A stretch of 64,000 nucleotides of DNA from Agarophyton chilense (Eukaryota > Rhodophyta > Florideophyceae > Gracilariales > Gracilariaceae): assembly GCA_030374765.1 (NCBI GenBank), contig JARGXX010000013.1:62001-126000 (forward strand), read 5' to 3'. Made by a program: the position numbers and the translations under genes. The notes under the pieces are model-generated. The model saw only the letters and a list, made by a program, of their open reading frames with translations, ran no database searches and was not told the DNA's origin. Shown piece by piece: positions 1 through 10,432 of this stretch. Each line of letters opens with the position of its first letter. Positions within the stretch are counted from its first letter, which is position 1.

Positions 1-236
1 AGCTATAATAGATAGTCAGCCCCCAACCACTTCACGAGCCGTCTCTTACTTACGTTCCATCAACGTTTTACAGTTGCACTGTTCACCCTCGCTGGCGAGT
101 AGTGGCCTTACACCCCACTTCCAGCTCGCTGGTGTTGTAGCTCTACCACCCATTTTCTTTCGAGCGACCCATGGGCAGTCCGAACGCTGTCGCAGGTGTC
201 TGCTCTCTCCGTTAGAGCGGATACTACAATACCGCT

Positions 237-1130
237 ATGCGGGTTACCGTAAATACGCGCGTCAAGATGGCGTCTAAAGCCGTGACAGCGGGTTTTCAAA
301 AACTTGAGTTCCCTCAAATAGAATCCGAAGACAGCGCTTTCAGCAATTCGAAATTCTCCGTTCTTTCCAACTACCATCCAGCGATGCCGCCGTTCGACGA
401 TTACAACTGCATCCCGTAGGCACCGAATTCCTCGGGAAATAACAACCCGAGTGAAATGGGGGCTTTCACTGGCTCCAATACTGCGCCGCTTCCCCAATCG
501 CCTAGGTCGAATATCTCCGCATAGAACTCTTCAGTCCCTTCCCCTTGGGGTCTATCAGTCCCAGTGGTTATGTTTCCCGTGAGCTCCTCATGGCCAGGGT
601 TTCTATTCAGAATGCGGACATATAAGCCAGGGCTCCGTGGTTCCATCCTGAGACGCTTAACAACTCCACGTTGATCAACTCCTTTTTGGAGGATGGTATG
701 CTACCCGAGGACATTCCTGTTGCCGTCGTATTATCCTTCGAATGGAGAGCGCACATTGCGGTGGACCCTCAATATCTACTCCGAAGGAAGAATGAAACAA
801 TGGACAATGTGCGCGTCGTCTTGGCGAGGATCGCTTTTCAGCGTCACCACCGATCCCTAAACGAGGTACCGTTCGAACCGGAGGGCACTGTCAACGTGGC
901 CTTTTTCCGTACTCGCGGCGAAGCTTTGTAAGGAGAGAACATGTTGGAGTTATTCAGTGCTCCCTCCCAGGGTCCAACTTCAGGAGTTTCAACCATAAAC
1001 CTCTGTTGGGGTCGTCCAATCCTCCGTGCGGAGTTTCGCTACTTGAGGTGGTTCCCACAACAGGTTTTATATCGCATGATCCGCTTAAAGCGGCGAGCAC
1101 GCTCCCGATTCGGGTACCTGTGTAACTACA
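237..1130 (+). pseudogene. antisense accessory gene of element A (truncated)
   Basis: This is a remnant of the gene that elements A, B and C all carry on the strand opposite to gag-pol. The recognisable blocks, in order, are APLPQS (about 480), APWFHP (about 624), LPEDIPV (about 710), FFRTRGE (about 903), RPILRAEFRY (about 1012) and RRARSRFGYL (1091-1120). They match the B and C copies in order and spacing. The start is unclear; the ATG at 237 opens a compatible frame. The frame is broken by stops near 417 and 520 and a frameshift near 625. The C-terminal half seen in B and C is missing: after 1130 the sequence passes straight into the tail of the A chromodomain region. The function is unknown and I see no match to a known family. 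Confidence 0.7.
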
Positions 1131-1228
1131 GTATCATCTTTTCCTTCTCCTTCGAGGTCTCCTCTCTCGAGGTTTCTTCTTCTCCTACTTCATCTTTTCC
1201 TTCGAAATCTCCTCTCTCTCGGTTGCGG

Positions 1229-1444
1229 TTAACCCACATGGGTGCGCTCCACACATGGAGGTACAGTGCTTTTTTCCTTGCGGTGATATGCTGTTACATT
1301 CGCGCTCGCAAAGTGCTCGAGGGGTTCCCAAGTTTCTTCTTCGAAGGATTATCCGTACCAGCGTACGCAGTAAAGAATCTCTCCATCGGAGTCATAACTG
1401 CATTCGATAAGTCGATCAACCTCGAACTCTTGTGGGTAGACTTC
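1229..1444 (-). pseudogene. chromodomain at the C-terminus of element A pol
   Basis: The minus strand encodes a chromodomain. An EFEVDRLIE strand is followed by YCVRWYG, then after an in-frame TAA come EEETWEPLEHF and a terminal helix ending in AYHRK. The stop of pol lies at 1229-1231. The aromatic and WEP positions that form the methyl-lysine pocket in chromodomains are visible. In chromoviruses this domain is thought to steer integration to particular chromatin. The single TAA sits where the other copies have a sense codon, so this copy is inactive. Confidence 0.75.
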
Positions 1445-2410
1445 TCTTTCTACCGCCATCCTTGGTGTTCTCGTCTGTATCTGTCCCCTTTTTGGGGTTC
1501 TGTTTTTCGTTAAAGCGTTAAACCGAGCTTCCCAGGGGAGTTTCCACGGATTGTGGTGGCTACAGTTCGTCGTGGAGACGCGAATCCAACTTTGGATTTA
1601 GCGTAGTCCGCGGAGAAGTTCCGGTACCTTCTGAAAGGTATGCGAAATGTACGCGGATAAAGAGTAGGTCCCCCAAGATTCGTTGGGTAACGTCGGAAAG
1701 ACGACGAGTTGAACACGAGATTGACTCGGCTCCCGTTTCAGGTGACCATTCCGACGGTGAAGCTCGACGTACGGCATGTGCTGTTTTGGGGCGGCGGTTT
1801 TGCCCATACGTGTACGTGTGCAAATGAATCTTATTAGGTCAACCCCACACATGTACGGATGCAAACCAATCTTATTGGGTCAAACTCAAACGCGCCATTG
1901 CACGGGCGTTTGACTGGCTGAGATTCGTTGTGCACTACAGTGTCATGCTTTCCTGCGCGTGCAGTACAGTACCGTACCGTGCGACTTATCGAGATTTCTA
2001 CGGTGCTGTACCGTTTGTCCGCGCATATACGGTTGTGCTTCTTCTCACTGCACCGTGTTCGTCACCTTTCAAGGTGTTTCTGAAATAGATTCTTTTCTTC
2101 TCTCCACTTTTGTGGGTTCCTCTGTTCGTCGGAGTTCTTTCCGGTTCATCCTTACTCTTCAGGGTTTTCAGCGTCCGTTGTAGTATACATTCCCACTTCT
2201 GGGTATTCTTTGTCCAATCTTCCAGTTGTCCCAGTTGTGGGGTCAGCTGTAACTGGACGTTCAAGGTTCGCCGGTGTGGCGTCAGCTCGTCGCTCTCTAT
2301 TCTTTCAGGGAGAGACTACCACTGTAGTGCGCGTAATGCCGCCGATCGAACGAGGCGTATCACCATCAATCGGTGTCATCTCCGGAGCCGAACTGGTACT
2401 TGACATTTGA

Positions 2411-2433
2411 CCATCCTCCTCCCCCTCCTTAGG
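2411..2433 (-). promoter_or_regulatory. internal polypurine tract 2 of element A
   Basis: The minus strand reads CCTAAGGAGGGGGAGGAGG inside the spacer of pol, where it encodes PKEGEED. The same tract occurs at the protease-RT linker of A and at matching places in B and C, and resembles the tract next to the 3' LTRs of B and C. A role as an extra plus-strand primer is inference. Confidence 0.45.
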
Positions 2434-5400
2434 TGAGGATACGGGGTTAGAGTTAGTCAATACCCTAGGATCAGGGATAACTCTCGAAAGAGAATCCAGT
2501 CGTGTACGAATACCTGGTTTACCAGTGACAGTAGGCGTAGTCTCTGACTCCAACGGGATATCCGATAGACCACGATTAAGGTGTGGGAGGACCGCTAGGC
2601 GGGATTGATTGTTATCTGTCGTTGACGTTTTCTCCGGCGATTGCGACTCCGATTGAGGTTTTCCTGTTAACTCCGTATGCGGATTCGGTGCTAATACAAC
2701 GCCATCTCGCGATATTCGTTCATGGCGTTCACCTATTTCCAACAACACAGTCGTGTTATCCGCGGAGATAACGCGGTAAGGTCCTTCCCAAATCGGCGAT
2801 AGCTTATGCCGGAGCTCCTGTTCAGGATTATAATACTCCTTTCTCAGGAATACGTAGTCACCAGCGCTTACCTTTGGCAAGGGTCTTCTGACCTTCGCAT
2901 CGAAGTTACGCTTATAATTGGCCTGTGCTTTCTCCATTGACTTCCAAGCCATCGGTGATAGCTGTTTCAACCCCTCTTGCAAGGTATCCCGATAGTTTTC
3001 CGGGGAAGGAAACGTTTGCATTGTCGGTTGCGGTTCCAATGCCCCTGGAGGCGGTATTCTCGAAAGCACCAACTCGAACAGCAAGATATTCGTTATGCAA
3101 TGAACCTGCGTATTGTACGCGTAGGTGACAGCATCCGTAAAAAGATCCTAGGTTTTTGGGTTATCCGCGACATAAGATCTCAGCGCATTGAGTAGCGTAC
3201 GATTGAATCGTTCAACTTTTCTATTACACTGGGGGTGATATGTTGTAACAAAGAAGTTCCTTCTGTCCAGGATTCTGCACAAGTTCTGAAAGAACTTCGC
3301 CGCGAATTGTGAGCCGCTACCCGAGAGCAGTTGTGTCGGTGGGCCATACACAAACACCCAATGGGTTACGAGAGCTTGCGCAACCGCACTGGCGGTGATC
3401 CTCTTCAGGGGCACGGTACGAACTAACTTCGAAAAGCGGTCCGTAATGACCAGAACAAACCGATTACCTCGGGAGGTATGTAGAAGACGACCCAATATTT
3501 CGATGGCAACCAACTATAAAGGGGCCCGTGCCGGAAACAGATTAAGTTTCTTCGAACACTTTCGTAACTTCACGTTGTTCTTGGCGCAGCCCGTACATCC
3601 TCGGGAAACTGCATAGCAGTCAAATTCCATCGCTGGCCACTAGAAATTTTTGCGAAGAGTTAGATATAATTTCCTTCCACCTGGGTGGGCACCTATTTTC
3701 ACGTAGTGAGATATATGTAAGACCCTTTGTCGCAGGAAGTGAGGTACCACAACCTGTGGGTTAGATTGCACCACCCTAATTAAGTATCTCTGGTCGTTGG
3801 CCTGAACAGGTAATTGATGTCTTCCGTTTAACCGGGATCGGATCCGGGTACAGAACGGGTCCATCTGTTGTTCCCTTACCATCTCCTCAGAAGTTATCGA
3901 GATAAAGGAACCCGAAAGGGGCTCCGACGGTTCGGTAGCCAGTAGATCGTCACAGACGTGATCCGAAGTTGACTCGGTTTCCCCCTGTGTAGGTTTCAAC
4001 ATAAAGCATGGTATCTCCAGATCTTTCACTGGTTTCGCGTCGGCGTTTGTTCCCATTCGGGAGAGAGCATCGGCCTGGCAGTTCATGATGCCTTTCTTGT
4101 ACTCGACTTCAAAGTCGAATGCGGCGAGGCGCAGACGCCACCGCATAAGGCGGCATGAAGGCTCCACAATCTCCATCAGCCATTGGAGCGCGGAATGGTC
4201 CGTATGAACTATTAAGTAACTACCCATGAGATAGGGGCGTAGTGTTGCTAAAGACCAAACCACGGCGGGACATTCATTCTCAGATACTGAGTAATTGCGC
4301 TCATACACATTCAGTGTACGCGGCCAGTATCCTATCGGCTCTCTGTCTCCACTAGGCGTGGATTGGGACAACGCACACCGAATCTGCTGGTAACTCGCAT
4401 CGGTCTCGATAGAATACGGAAGTCCCAGAGTAGGTAACGCCAGAATTGGCGGAGACGTTGCAGCGTCTACAAGCAATTGAAATGCTGTAGCCTGTGCTTC
4501 ATCAAGAGGTTCCATCTTCTTTGGCTGCCCTTTACGCAGTAACTCGTTAGAAGCAGCCGATATATCCGCGTACTTCGGTACAAAGGGGGTGGTAGACATT
4601 ACACAATCTTAAGAAGGATCTTAATTCTGTCTATGTCGTCGGATGACGTATCTCATTCAGAGATCTGACTCGAACCGTGTCCACCGATAACTTTCCGGGG
4701 CGCATGATATGTCCTAAGTATTTCACTGAATCAGTGAAGAACTTACACTTCTTAAGCTTCAAAGTGATACTTGCATTACGCAGTACTTTCATAAATTCTG
4801 ACACATGCCATATGTGGTCGTCGAGGTTATTCGAGAAAACGATTATATCATCGAGATAAACGAGACAAGTCCTCCATTTGAAGCGAGCAAGTAAGATATC
4901 AACGGCACGTTGGAACGTCGCTGGCGCGTTAGTCAAGCCAAATGGCATCCGCATGAATCGGTAGAGTCCCTGGTGACAAACAAAGGCGGTTTTAGCGCGG
5001 TCTTCCTTTTTCACGGGGACTTTCCAACATCCCCAATTCGCATCCAGGGTAGTAAATATGTTTTCTCCCCTAAGTAAGTCTATGCATTCATCCATCATTG
5101 GAATAGGGTATACGTCCTTGACGGTAGCGGCATTTAAACGACAGTAGTCGACACAGAATCTCCATGTTCCATCTGATTTCGGAGCTAACACCACTGGTGA
5201 GGCCCAAGGAGATTGGGTAGGTTCGATGACTCCTGCATCTAGGATCTTCTTAATCTGAGTTTTTTTTTCTTCCTCCTGAGCAGTCGGGCCAGCCCTTTAT
5301 GGGTGCTATGCTATCGGCCGTGTACCGGGTACCAGATCAATTCTTTGTTCTGTAATCGAAATCTTGCTAAGGAAACCATCCCACATGGGTGTAAATTCGC

Positions 5401-5570
5401 GCAGCATCTTTCGCAAACTCTCACGATGAGTAAAGGGAACATGATCTAGGTCTAGATTCTTCAACTGTTGAAGAGGATTCCTTGTTTCACCGCTCAGTGT
5501 TGTACCATTAACTTCTTTCTCGACTTCTGAGGTTTTTGGACACTCGACGTCCGGTATCGTCGCAACGACG

Positions 5571-5590
5571 TTCTTCTCCCCCTCCTTAGG
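5571..5590 (-). promoter_or_regulatory. internal polypurine tract 1 of element A
   Basis: The minus strand reads CCTAAGGAGGGGGAGAAGAA in the protease-RT linker, encoding PKEGEKN. It is positionally matched by tracts in B (16412-16431) and C (27657-27676). A central polypurine tract role is inference; a conserved KEGE peptide is the alternative. Confidence 0.45.
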
Positions 5591-6554
5591 ATGAGGGATA
5601 CCGAGAATATCTGAAGCGCTCATCGGCGTCGGTACCACTGTTGTGGGATGAGATAACTGTCCCAATGATTTGGTTTTTCACTAACCACTCCGTGGACTTC
5701 CCAAAAATGGCGACCAACACCTTGAATGGGTGATAGGGATCAATCTGGGATATTCCATTCGCCAGATCTACTTGGCGTGTCTCATACAATGAGTTTAACG
5801 GTTGAACTACCCGTACTGTATGTTGTGGTGATACGACGTTAAACCATACTTGGGATTCCGATGGTATGGAAATTGAATTCGCTAATTGGACACGAGTTGA
5901 TGATCGGCCCGGCTTTCGGGATAACTGCGCAGCAGGTAACGGCACTTGCTTTTTAGACGCAGACCTAAGTGGTTTTCGAACGATCGGTATCGTAGATCCA
6001 TTCGCCATCTCTACAATCCTCGTTCGAGGTTATATCAGTTCAATGAAACGGTCACAGAAGTCACACCCAAGTATTACTGGGGCAGCGAGTGTTTTGCAAA
6101 CGACAAATTGCAGTCGGGCGATATAATTCTCCAACCTCACGACGAGGTCAATGATTCCTTCTATACTCAACGGATTGTTGTTAGCGTCCGCGATATCCAG
6201 AATTGGACCTTGACGTGTTAACGACCGCATCGACGCGGGGAAAAGAGAATCAACCAAAAAGTTTGGCCCAGCTTCTGTATCAAGGACAGAAAGTTGTCGA
6301 ACCATAAATCGGGTAGAAAGGCCAAGGTCCGCATATACCTTGTAATTGCGCTATGACCAGTACCCGATCTGGGATACGCAAATTACGAGACCATATCCAC
6401 GGGCGACGCAGAGTACTGACTTGTTCAGACTCTACGTCAATAGTTATTGAAAAACTTGAAATAATCCTAACAACTGGAGAGCGAGGCTTTGATGCCTCGA
6501 GCGTCCCAGACCTCATCTCTGGGAGCACTCCTCTCGCAATGGAGACTCCCTTCA

Positions 6555-6566
6555 TTAGTTTTTCGG
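6555..6566 (-). promoter_or_regulatory. gag-pol -1 frameshift site of element A
   Basis: The gag frame ends CCG AAA AAC TAA. The pol frame is open in the -1 register across this point (EKLMKGVS) and continues into the protease linker. G AAA AAC directly before the stop resembles a -1 slippery heptamer. Element B has the same motif and C a variant. Confidence 0.6.
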
Positions 6567-8567
6567 AGCAGGTTCCGCAGTGGCGGTCTTACTACCTCCC
6601 GGAGGTGCTAAAGTAGCAGCAAAACCTCCCGCATTCGGGTGAACGTTAACGGACGGGCCACATAATCCAGGGGATTCTTCCACCATAGAAGGTGTAATTC
6701 CCACAGTTGCTGGGTCAAAAACGGACTTCGTTCGAAGATATGAAACATCCGGCACTCGGGATTTCTCCTCAGGAGTTACCAGTTCGTAATTACCGATTAC
6801 TCGGGCAAATTCCTTCAATGTGAGCATACAGTCAGGTGAAGTGTGTCCCGGTTTGTAGCACAGATGGCATATCAGCAATCTGCCTGTTCTGTGCGACGGG
6901 CGGTAATCGAAACGACGCTGTGGAAGCGGATCACTCCAACCAGGGCGATTATTGTGGGTCATTCCAGTTGCATGGAGAAAGTGCGATGCGGACACTCGAG
7001 TAGCCGCGGCATAGAGTGCAGGGTCTCCTTCTGTCTCAACCGATTTAGTCGGGTACTCGGATGTCTGAAGAGAGGATCCAACATTGCTTCCAGCAAGGTG
7101 CACGTTATCATAATCCGGATCGACACGGTGCTCTCCCATGGAGAGCGAAGGTGATCCAGTTTTTATACGGATAGCTCGAGCGGTTCGAGATTTTCCCTTG
7201 GGGCGTTGTCTCGCACGTAGTACGTCACCTTCCACCCGAGCGTATTGTACTAACTTCGGATAAGTCATCTTGCGCTTTTCTTCCCGGCGACGGGCAACGA
7301 GTGCTTGTATAGTAGAATCCAAATCATCTCTAAACACGGTACACCGCTCCTGTGCGGGATAAACATTACCACAGCGATGGAAGGCTTTTTTCAATCTCGT
7401 CGAATAGACGGTCTCCGTTTCATCGGGCTTCTGCTTAGTATCACGCAAGGCAAGTATCGCATTCTGAATTGCGTTTCCTGTCGCATAGGTGCGCAATAAA
7501 TATTGTACGGCTTCGGGCCAACAAGTCAAACCTTCTTCCAAGAATAACGAGGAACCTCCTACAGAAGTAAACTGATCTTCAGCCGTACACTTTAGAAAAT
7601 AGGGTAACGCAATATATGCCTGCGCTTCACTTATATCCAAGATATCGTAATCCGCAACGAAACGAGCAAGAAAGTCTAACACCAGAATTGGGTCTTCTCC
7701 AGAAAAGTAGTTCGCTCTGAGTGGGAGATTCATCCGTTTGATGGCATCCTTGACCTTACCCTTACCATGGGGCGTTCGATATGACGAAGAATCATTTAAG
7801 CGATAGTATCGATATGATAAAAGCTTCCTGTAAAGAGGATTAGTAGGTTTCAATTCCTTCAGTCCACGGTGCTTCTTATCTTCCTTGCGAGAGCGAATAG
7901 CTGCTTTGGAGTGATAAGTAAACTTCGACCGTGTCACACGGGAACGATGACGACCATCGTCGCTGTCGGACGAGTCAGACGAACTGTCTGCTCGGCGGTC
8001 ACTGGAATCTCAACCAGACGAATCCGATGGTTGGATATCAACATTCTTAGATTTTCGAGATACTTGATTCCTCGACTTACGAGCTGAAAGATTCGAAACA
8101 ATTTCGGCTTCCGGATTGTCTGATTTCTTGTCTTCGTCCATTCATATGTTTTTTTCAACTGTCTGTAATCGACCACTCAATTTGAGGATTCGTTCAGAAA
8201 CGTTGTGTACATACTCGTGCGGTCTGCCGAAGCTCTCTAACATAGAGTTGACATCCCTCCGCAATATGCGGGTATCGCTCGATGCACTGTTTAAAAGGAC
8301 CTCCTTGACCTTCCTTTGGAGGCTCTCTAATAACTCCAAAGTGGTGCTCTGCGCGATTTGCATCACGCGAACTTGCGCTTCCAACATCTGGATCTCCCCA
8401 ATGGGGGTACCCGCTTGAACTGGTGATACAGTAGAAGAGGTCTCCACCACCGGAGTAGTGATCGGGTGTCCAACAGTCTGGGCACCCTCTCCAACAGTAG
8501 TCTCCACAGGAGGTACTGCCAGGGCGGGATCGTTTCCTGAGCGAGCGGAGCCACGTGAGCGAACCAT
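6555..8567 (-). pseudogene. element A gag
   Basis: This is a gag-like polyprotein of about 670 codons in one frame, broken by TGA stops at 8142-8144 and near 8010. The N-terminal region is Ser/Thr/Pro-rich and contains the family motif ILRRDVNSMLE (about 8260), followed by a Ser/Asp-rich basic linker. The capsid-like region has LSYRYYRL, FSGEDPILVLDFLARF and a CWPEAVQYLL block. A CCHC zinc knuckle CHLCYKPGHTSPDC lies near 6850. The start ATG at 8567 is 190 bases inside the LTR. Gag proteins form the particle and the knuckle binds RNA; the function is by family. Confidence 0.85.
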
Positions 8568-8736
8568 TAGAGTTTCCGGCGCGGGGCTTTCCCAACTCGG
8601 TCACGAGATTCTCTGTAAAGACAATACAGCCAAAATAATCGAAGCCAAATGATGGGAAACGAAAAAAAAACTCCAAAGCGGGATAGTACAAAGACGAGCA
8701 CAAAAACAAAACCCAATATCAAAATGGGCTAAACCT

Positions 8737-8754
8737 TTATAATTCGGGAGATCA
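8737..8754 (-). promoter_or_regulatory. primer binding site of element A
   Basis: Two bases inside the LTR end the minus strand reads TGATCTCCCGAATTATAA. It is one of five related sites in this window (consensus TGGTCTCCCGAMTTAGAA), each next to an LTR. Confidence 0.6.
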
Positions 8755-8756
8755 CT

Positions 8757-9531
8757 TGTAGTGCAATACCCCGCGAGGGGAAAAGAAACTCAAGGTGTTC
8801 GAAGCCTTGCTCCTTTCTTAGGGGAACTCAGCGTAGAGCCTTCCGTATCTCCCAGCTGTGGGCGTAACTCCACGGAGACTTCAAGATATACCACGGAAGT
8901 GGGGATCGAAACGAATATGAAGTGTACGATGACAATGCCGATAATCCTTAGAACAGGGAAAATACAGGGATAAATAAAGGAGGAAACGCCAACGGAGTAG
9001 TAAAAATAACAAGAAACCAAGAAACAACCCAATGCTGGGGCGGAGAAGAAACCTGTAACACACAGTAAAATATAGGAATAAAAGAAACAGGAAAACATAA
9101 AAATTGTAGAAAGAATCATTCCTTAAGAGATGCCGGTGGGATAATTGAACCGATGGCAATGCGGATAACCTCCAAAGGGAGTAGTAATCCTGCAAGAGCA
9201 TTCACAACTAGAGCCGAACACACGGTAACCATTTACTTTTTGATGGCGACGGCGAGATCGCCGGAGCCCAAGTACTGTTCTACTGTGGCCACTAGACTAA
9301 TTAATTAAATTAAATAAACTAATCTAGTGCCACTTTTTATATTACTACATTTCTAATTAATGTTCTTCTCATGTGGGGACCCATTATAGCGGGGATCCCG
9401 GCCTTCTAAATATAACACGTTACCATAGCCCCAGAATCCTACAACTTTCCTCTCATAAGTAGAGCATCCCCCACGATGGTATCAATATCGACTAATGAGT
9501 ATCCGACACCGGAATATTGCCGAGGGCGTTG
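8757..9531 (-). repeat. 5' LTR of element A, main part
   Basis: The LTR runs from TGTAGTGCAA on the left to GGCGTTG at 9531, where element B interrupts it. The last seven bases, GCACTACA counted with the shared G, resume after B. The two ends form a perfect 10-base inverted pair (TGTAGTGCAA and TTGCACTACA). The right end matches the end of the element C LTR (GGCGTTGCACTACA). It has short similarities to the B LTR in the same order, supporting common descent. Confidence 0.85.
9527..9531. repeat. target site duplication of element B (left)
   Basis: CGTTG directly left of the B LTR is repeated exactly at 20457-20461, directly right of the other B LTR. Five bases is the usual duplication of Ty3/gypsy integrases. 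Confidence 0.9.
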
Positions 9532-10348
9532 TGTAAAGCAATACCAGATGGGGAAATACCTCTCGGGTGTTCGAGTCCTGCTCTCGTGAAGAGGGATAAC
9601 TCAGCGAACGATCCTTCGTGCCACCGATGTGTGGGTGTAAGACCACGGTGGTTCAGGCAATACCTAAGAAAGTGATGAACCCAGGAAAAGGGGGAAGAAC
9701 CAAAGGGGGATCCAAGGACAAGGATACTCCGCGGACAACAGCAAAGTGTAGGGCGAAAATGAAGGGCGAAATAGGACGAACGACCAAGCGTACAGAACTA
9801 TGAAAGGGTTATCCACACTGGATAAGCGAAATAAAGACGGGTAAATACAACCGTATACAAAAGCGGTGTACTGTCCAAAACACAGGAAACCCAACAGAAG
9901 AAAGAAACACACCAATAACGGTGGTACAATGAAGCCTGAGCTTCCCGAGTAGATAGATTAGCCAAACCGGTCGCCGTTTCTCCCGTTAAGAGACGGAAAC
10001 CCGCGTGGGCCACATAATCTAGAGCCAAGCACTCAGTTACCATTTACTTGGTGGTAGCGGTGGCGGTGAAGCCATCGCTTAAGTCTGTTCTAGACATTGA
10101 ACTACACTTGTAGACTATAGTAGTACAAACCAATCCTGGTCCATACACGTATCATGCGTGTAACCCCAGCCTTGCACGTCCATCCGTCCACTATGGTGCT
10201 ACTGTAGAGACTTAACTAAAATACCTTTTAAGGTTTCTAAAATACTAGAAACCAATATTACTGATAAAATGATCAACATGGTCCTCGATCTATCGGGCGC
10301 CATATGAATGGTGCCCCGACCGGTTATACGCGTACGCGTTGCTCTATA
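9532..10348 (-). repeat. 3' LTR of element B
   Basis: This copy of 817 bases begins TGTAAAGCAA and ends TTGCTCTATA. Its partner at 19641-20456 has the unmutated ends TGTAGAGCAA and TTGCTCTACA. The outer half shows many substitutions and small indels against the partner. Confidence 0.92.
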
Positions 10349-10364
10349 TCTCCCCCTCCTTTAA
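10349..10364 (-). promoter_or_regulatory. 3' polypurine tract of element B
   Basis: The minus strand reads TTAAAGGAGGGGGAGA immediately before the 3' LTR, the position where plus-strand DNA synthesis is primed in LTR elements. Confidence 0.85.
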
Positions 10365-10432
10365 GTTGGAGTACGGGGGAAACATCCCAATCCAGAGCGA
10401 CGTACGAACAGCGTAAAAACAGTCCTTCCATC

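Larger units (their letters stand above)
1445..6564 (-). pseudogene. element A pol: protease, RT, RNase H, integrase, Ser/Pro-rich spacer
   Basis: This is a Ty3/gypsy pol in the -1 frame relative to gag. The protease is at about 6030-6400, where the DTG active site reads DTEAGPN, followed by ILGCDFCDRF. RT is at about 4600-5300 with YLDDIIVF. RNase H is at about 4000-4550. The integrase zinc finger is at about 3640-3720 with CTGC. The integrase core is at 3148-3520, where the first Asp reads AIEILG and the second region reads LLSGSGSQ, so two catalytic acids are lost; the Glu in KVERFNR remains. A GPY/F-like module (EGPYRVI) is at about 2775, followed by a long Ser/Thr/Pro-rich spacer leading to the chromodomain. 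Multiple stops and frameshifts make it a pseudogene. Confidence 0.9.
1..9531 (-). mobile_element. Ty3/gypsy chromovirus element A (interrupted, left end outside or unclear)
   Basis: This is a decayed LTR retrotransposon read right to left: 5' LTR (8757-9531 plus 20462-20468), primer site, gag, pol with chromodomain, then an oppositely oriented accessory gene near the left edge. The order protease, reverse transcriptase, RNase H, integrase is that of Ty3/gypsy elements, and the C-terminal chromodomain makes it a chromovirus. Its 5' LTR is split by element B, so A is older than B. The bases beyond its right end match the gag of D1, so A itself inserted into D1. Its 3' LTR is not recognisable in the window. 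Confidence 0.9.

Noticed and set aside
71-85. Possible 3' LTR start of element A (TGAACAGTGCAAC on the minus strand)
   Set aside because: It resembles the C LTR start, but the next bases do not match the A 5' LTR and there is no clear polypurine tract beside it.
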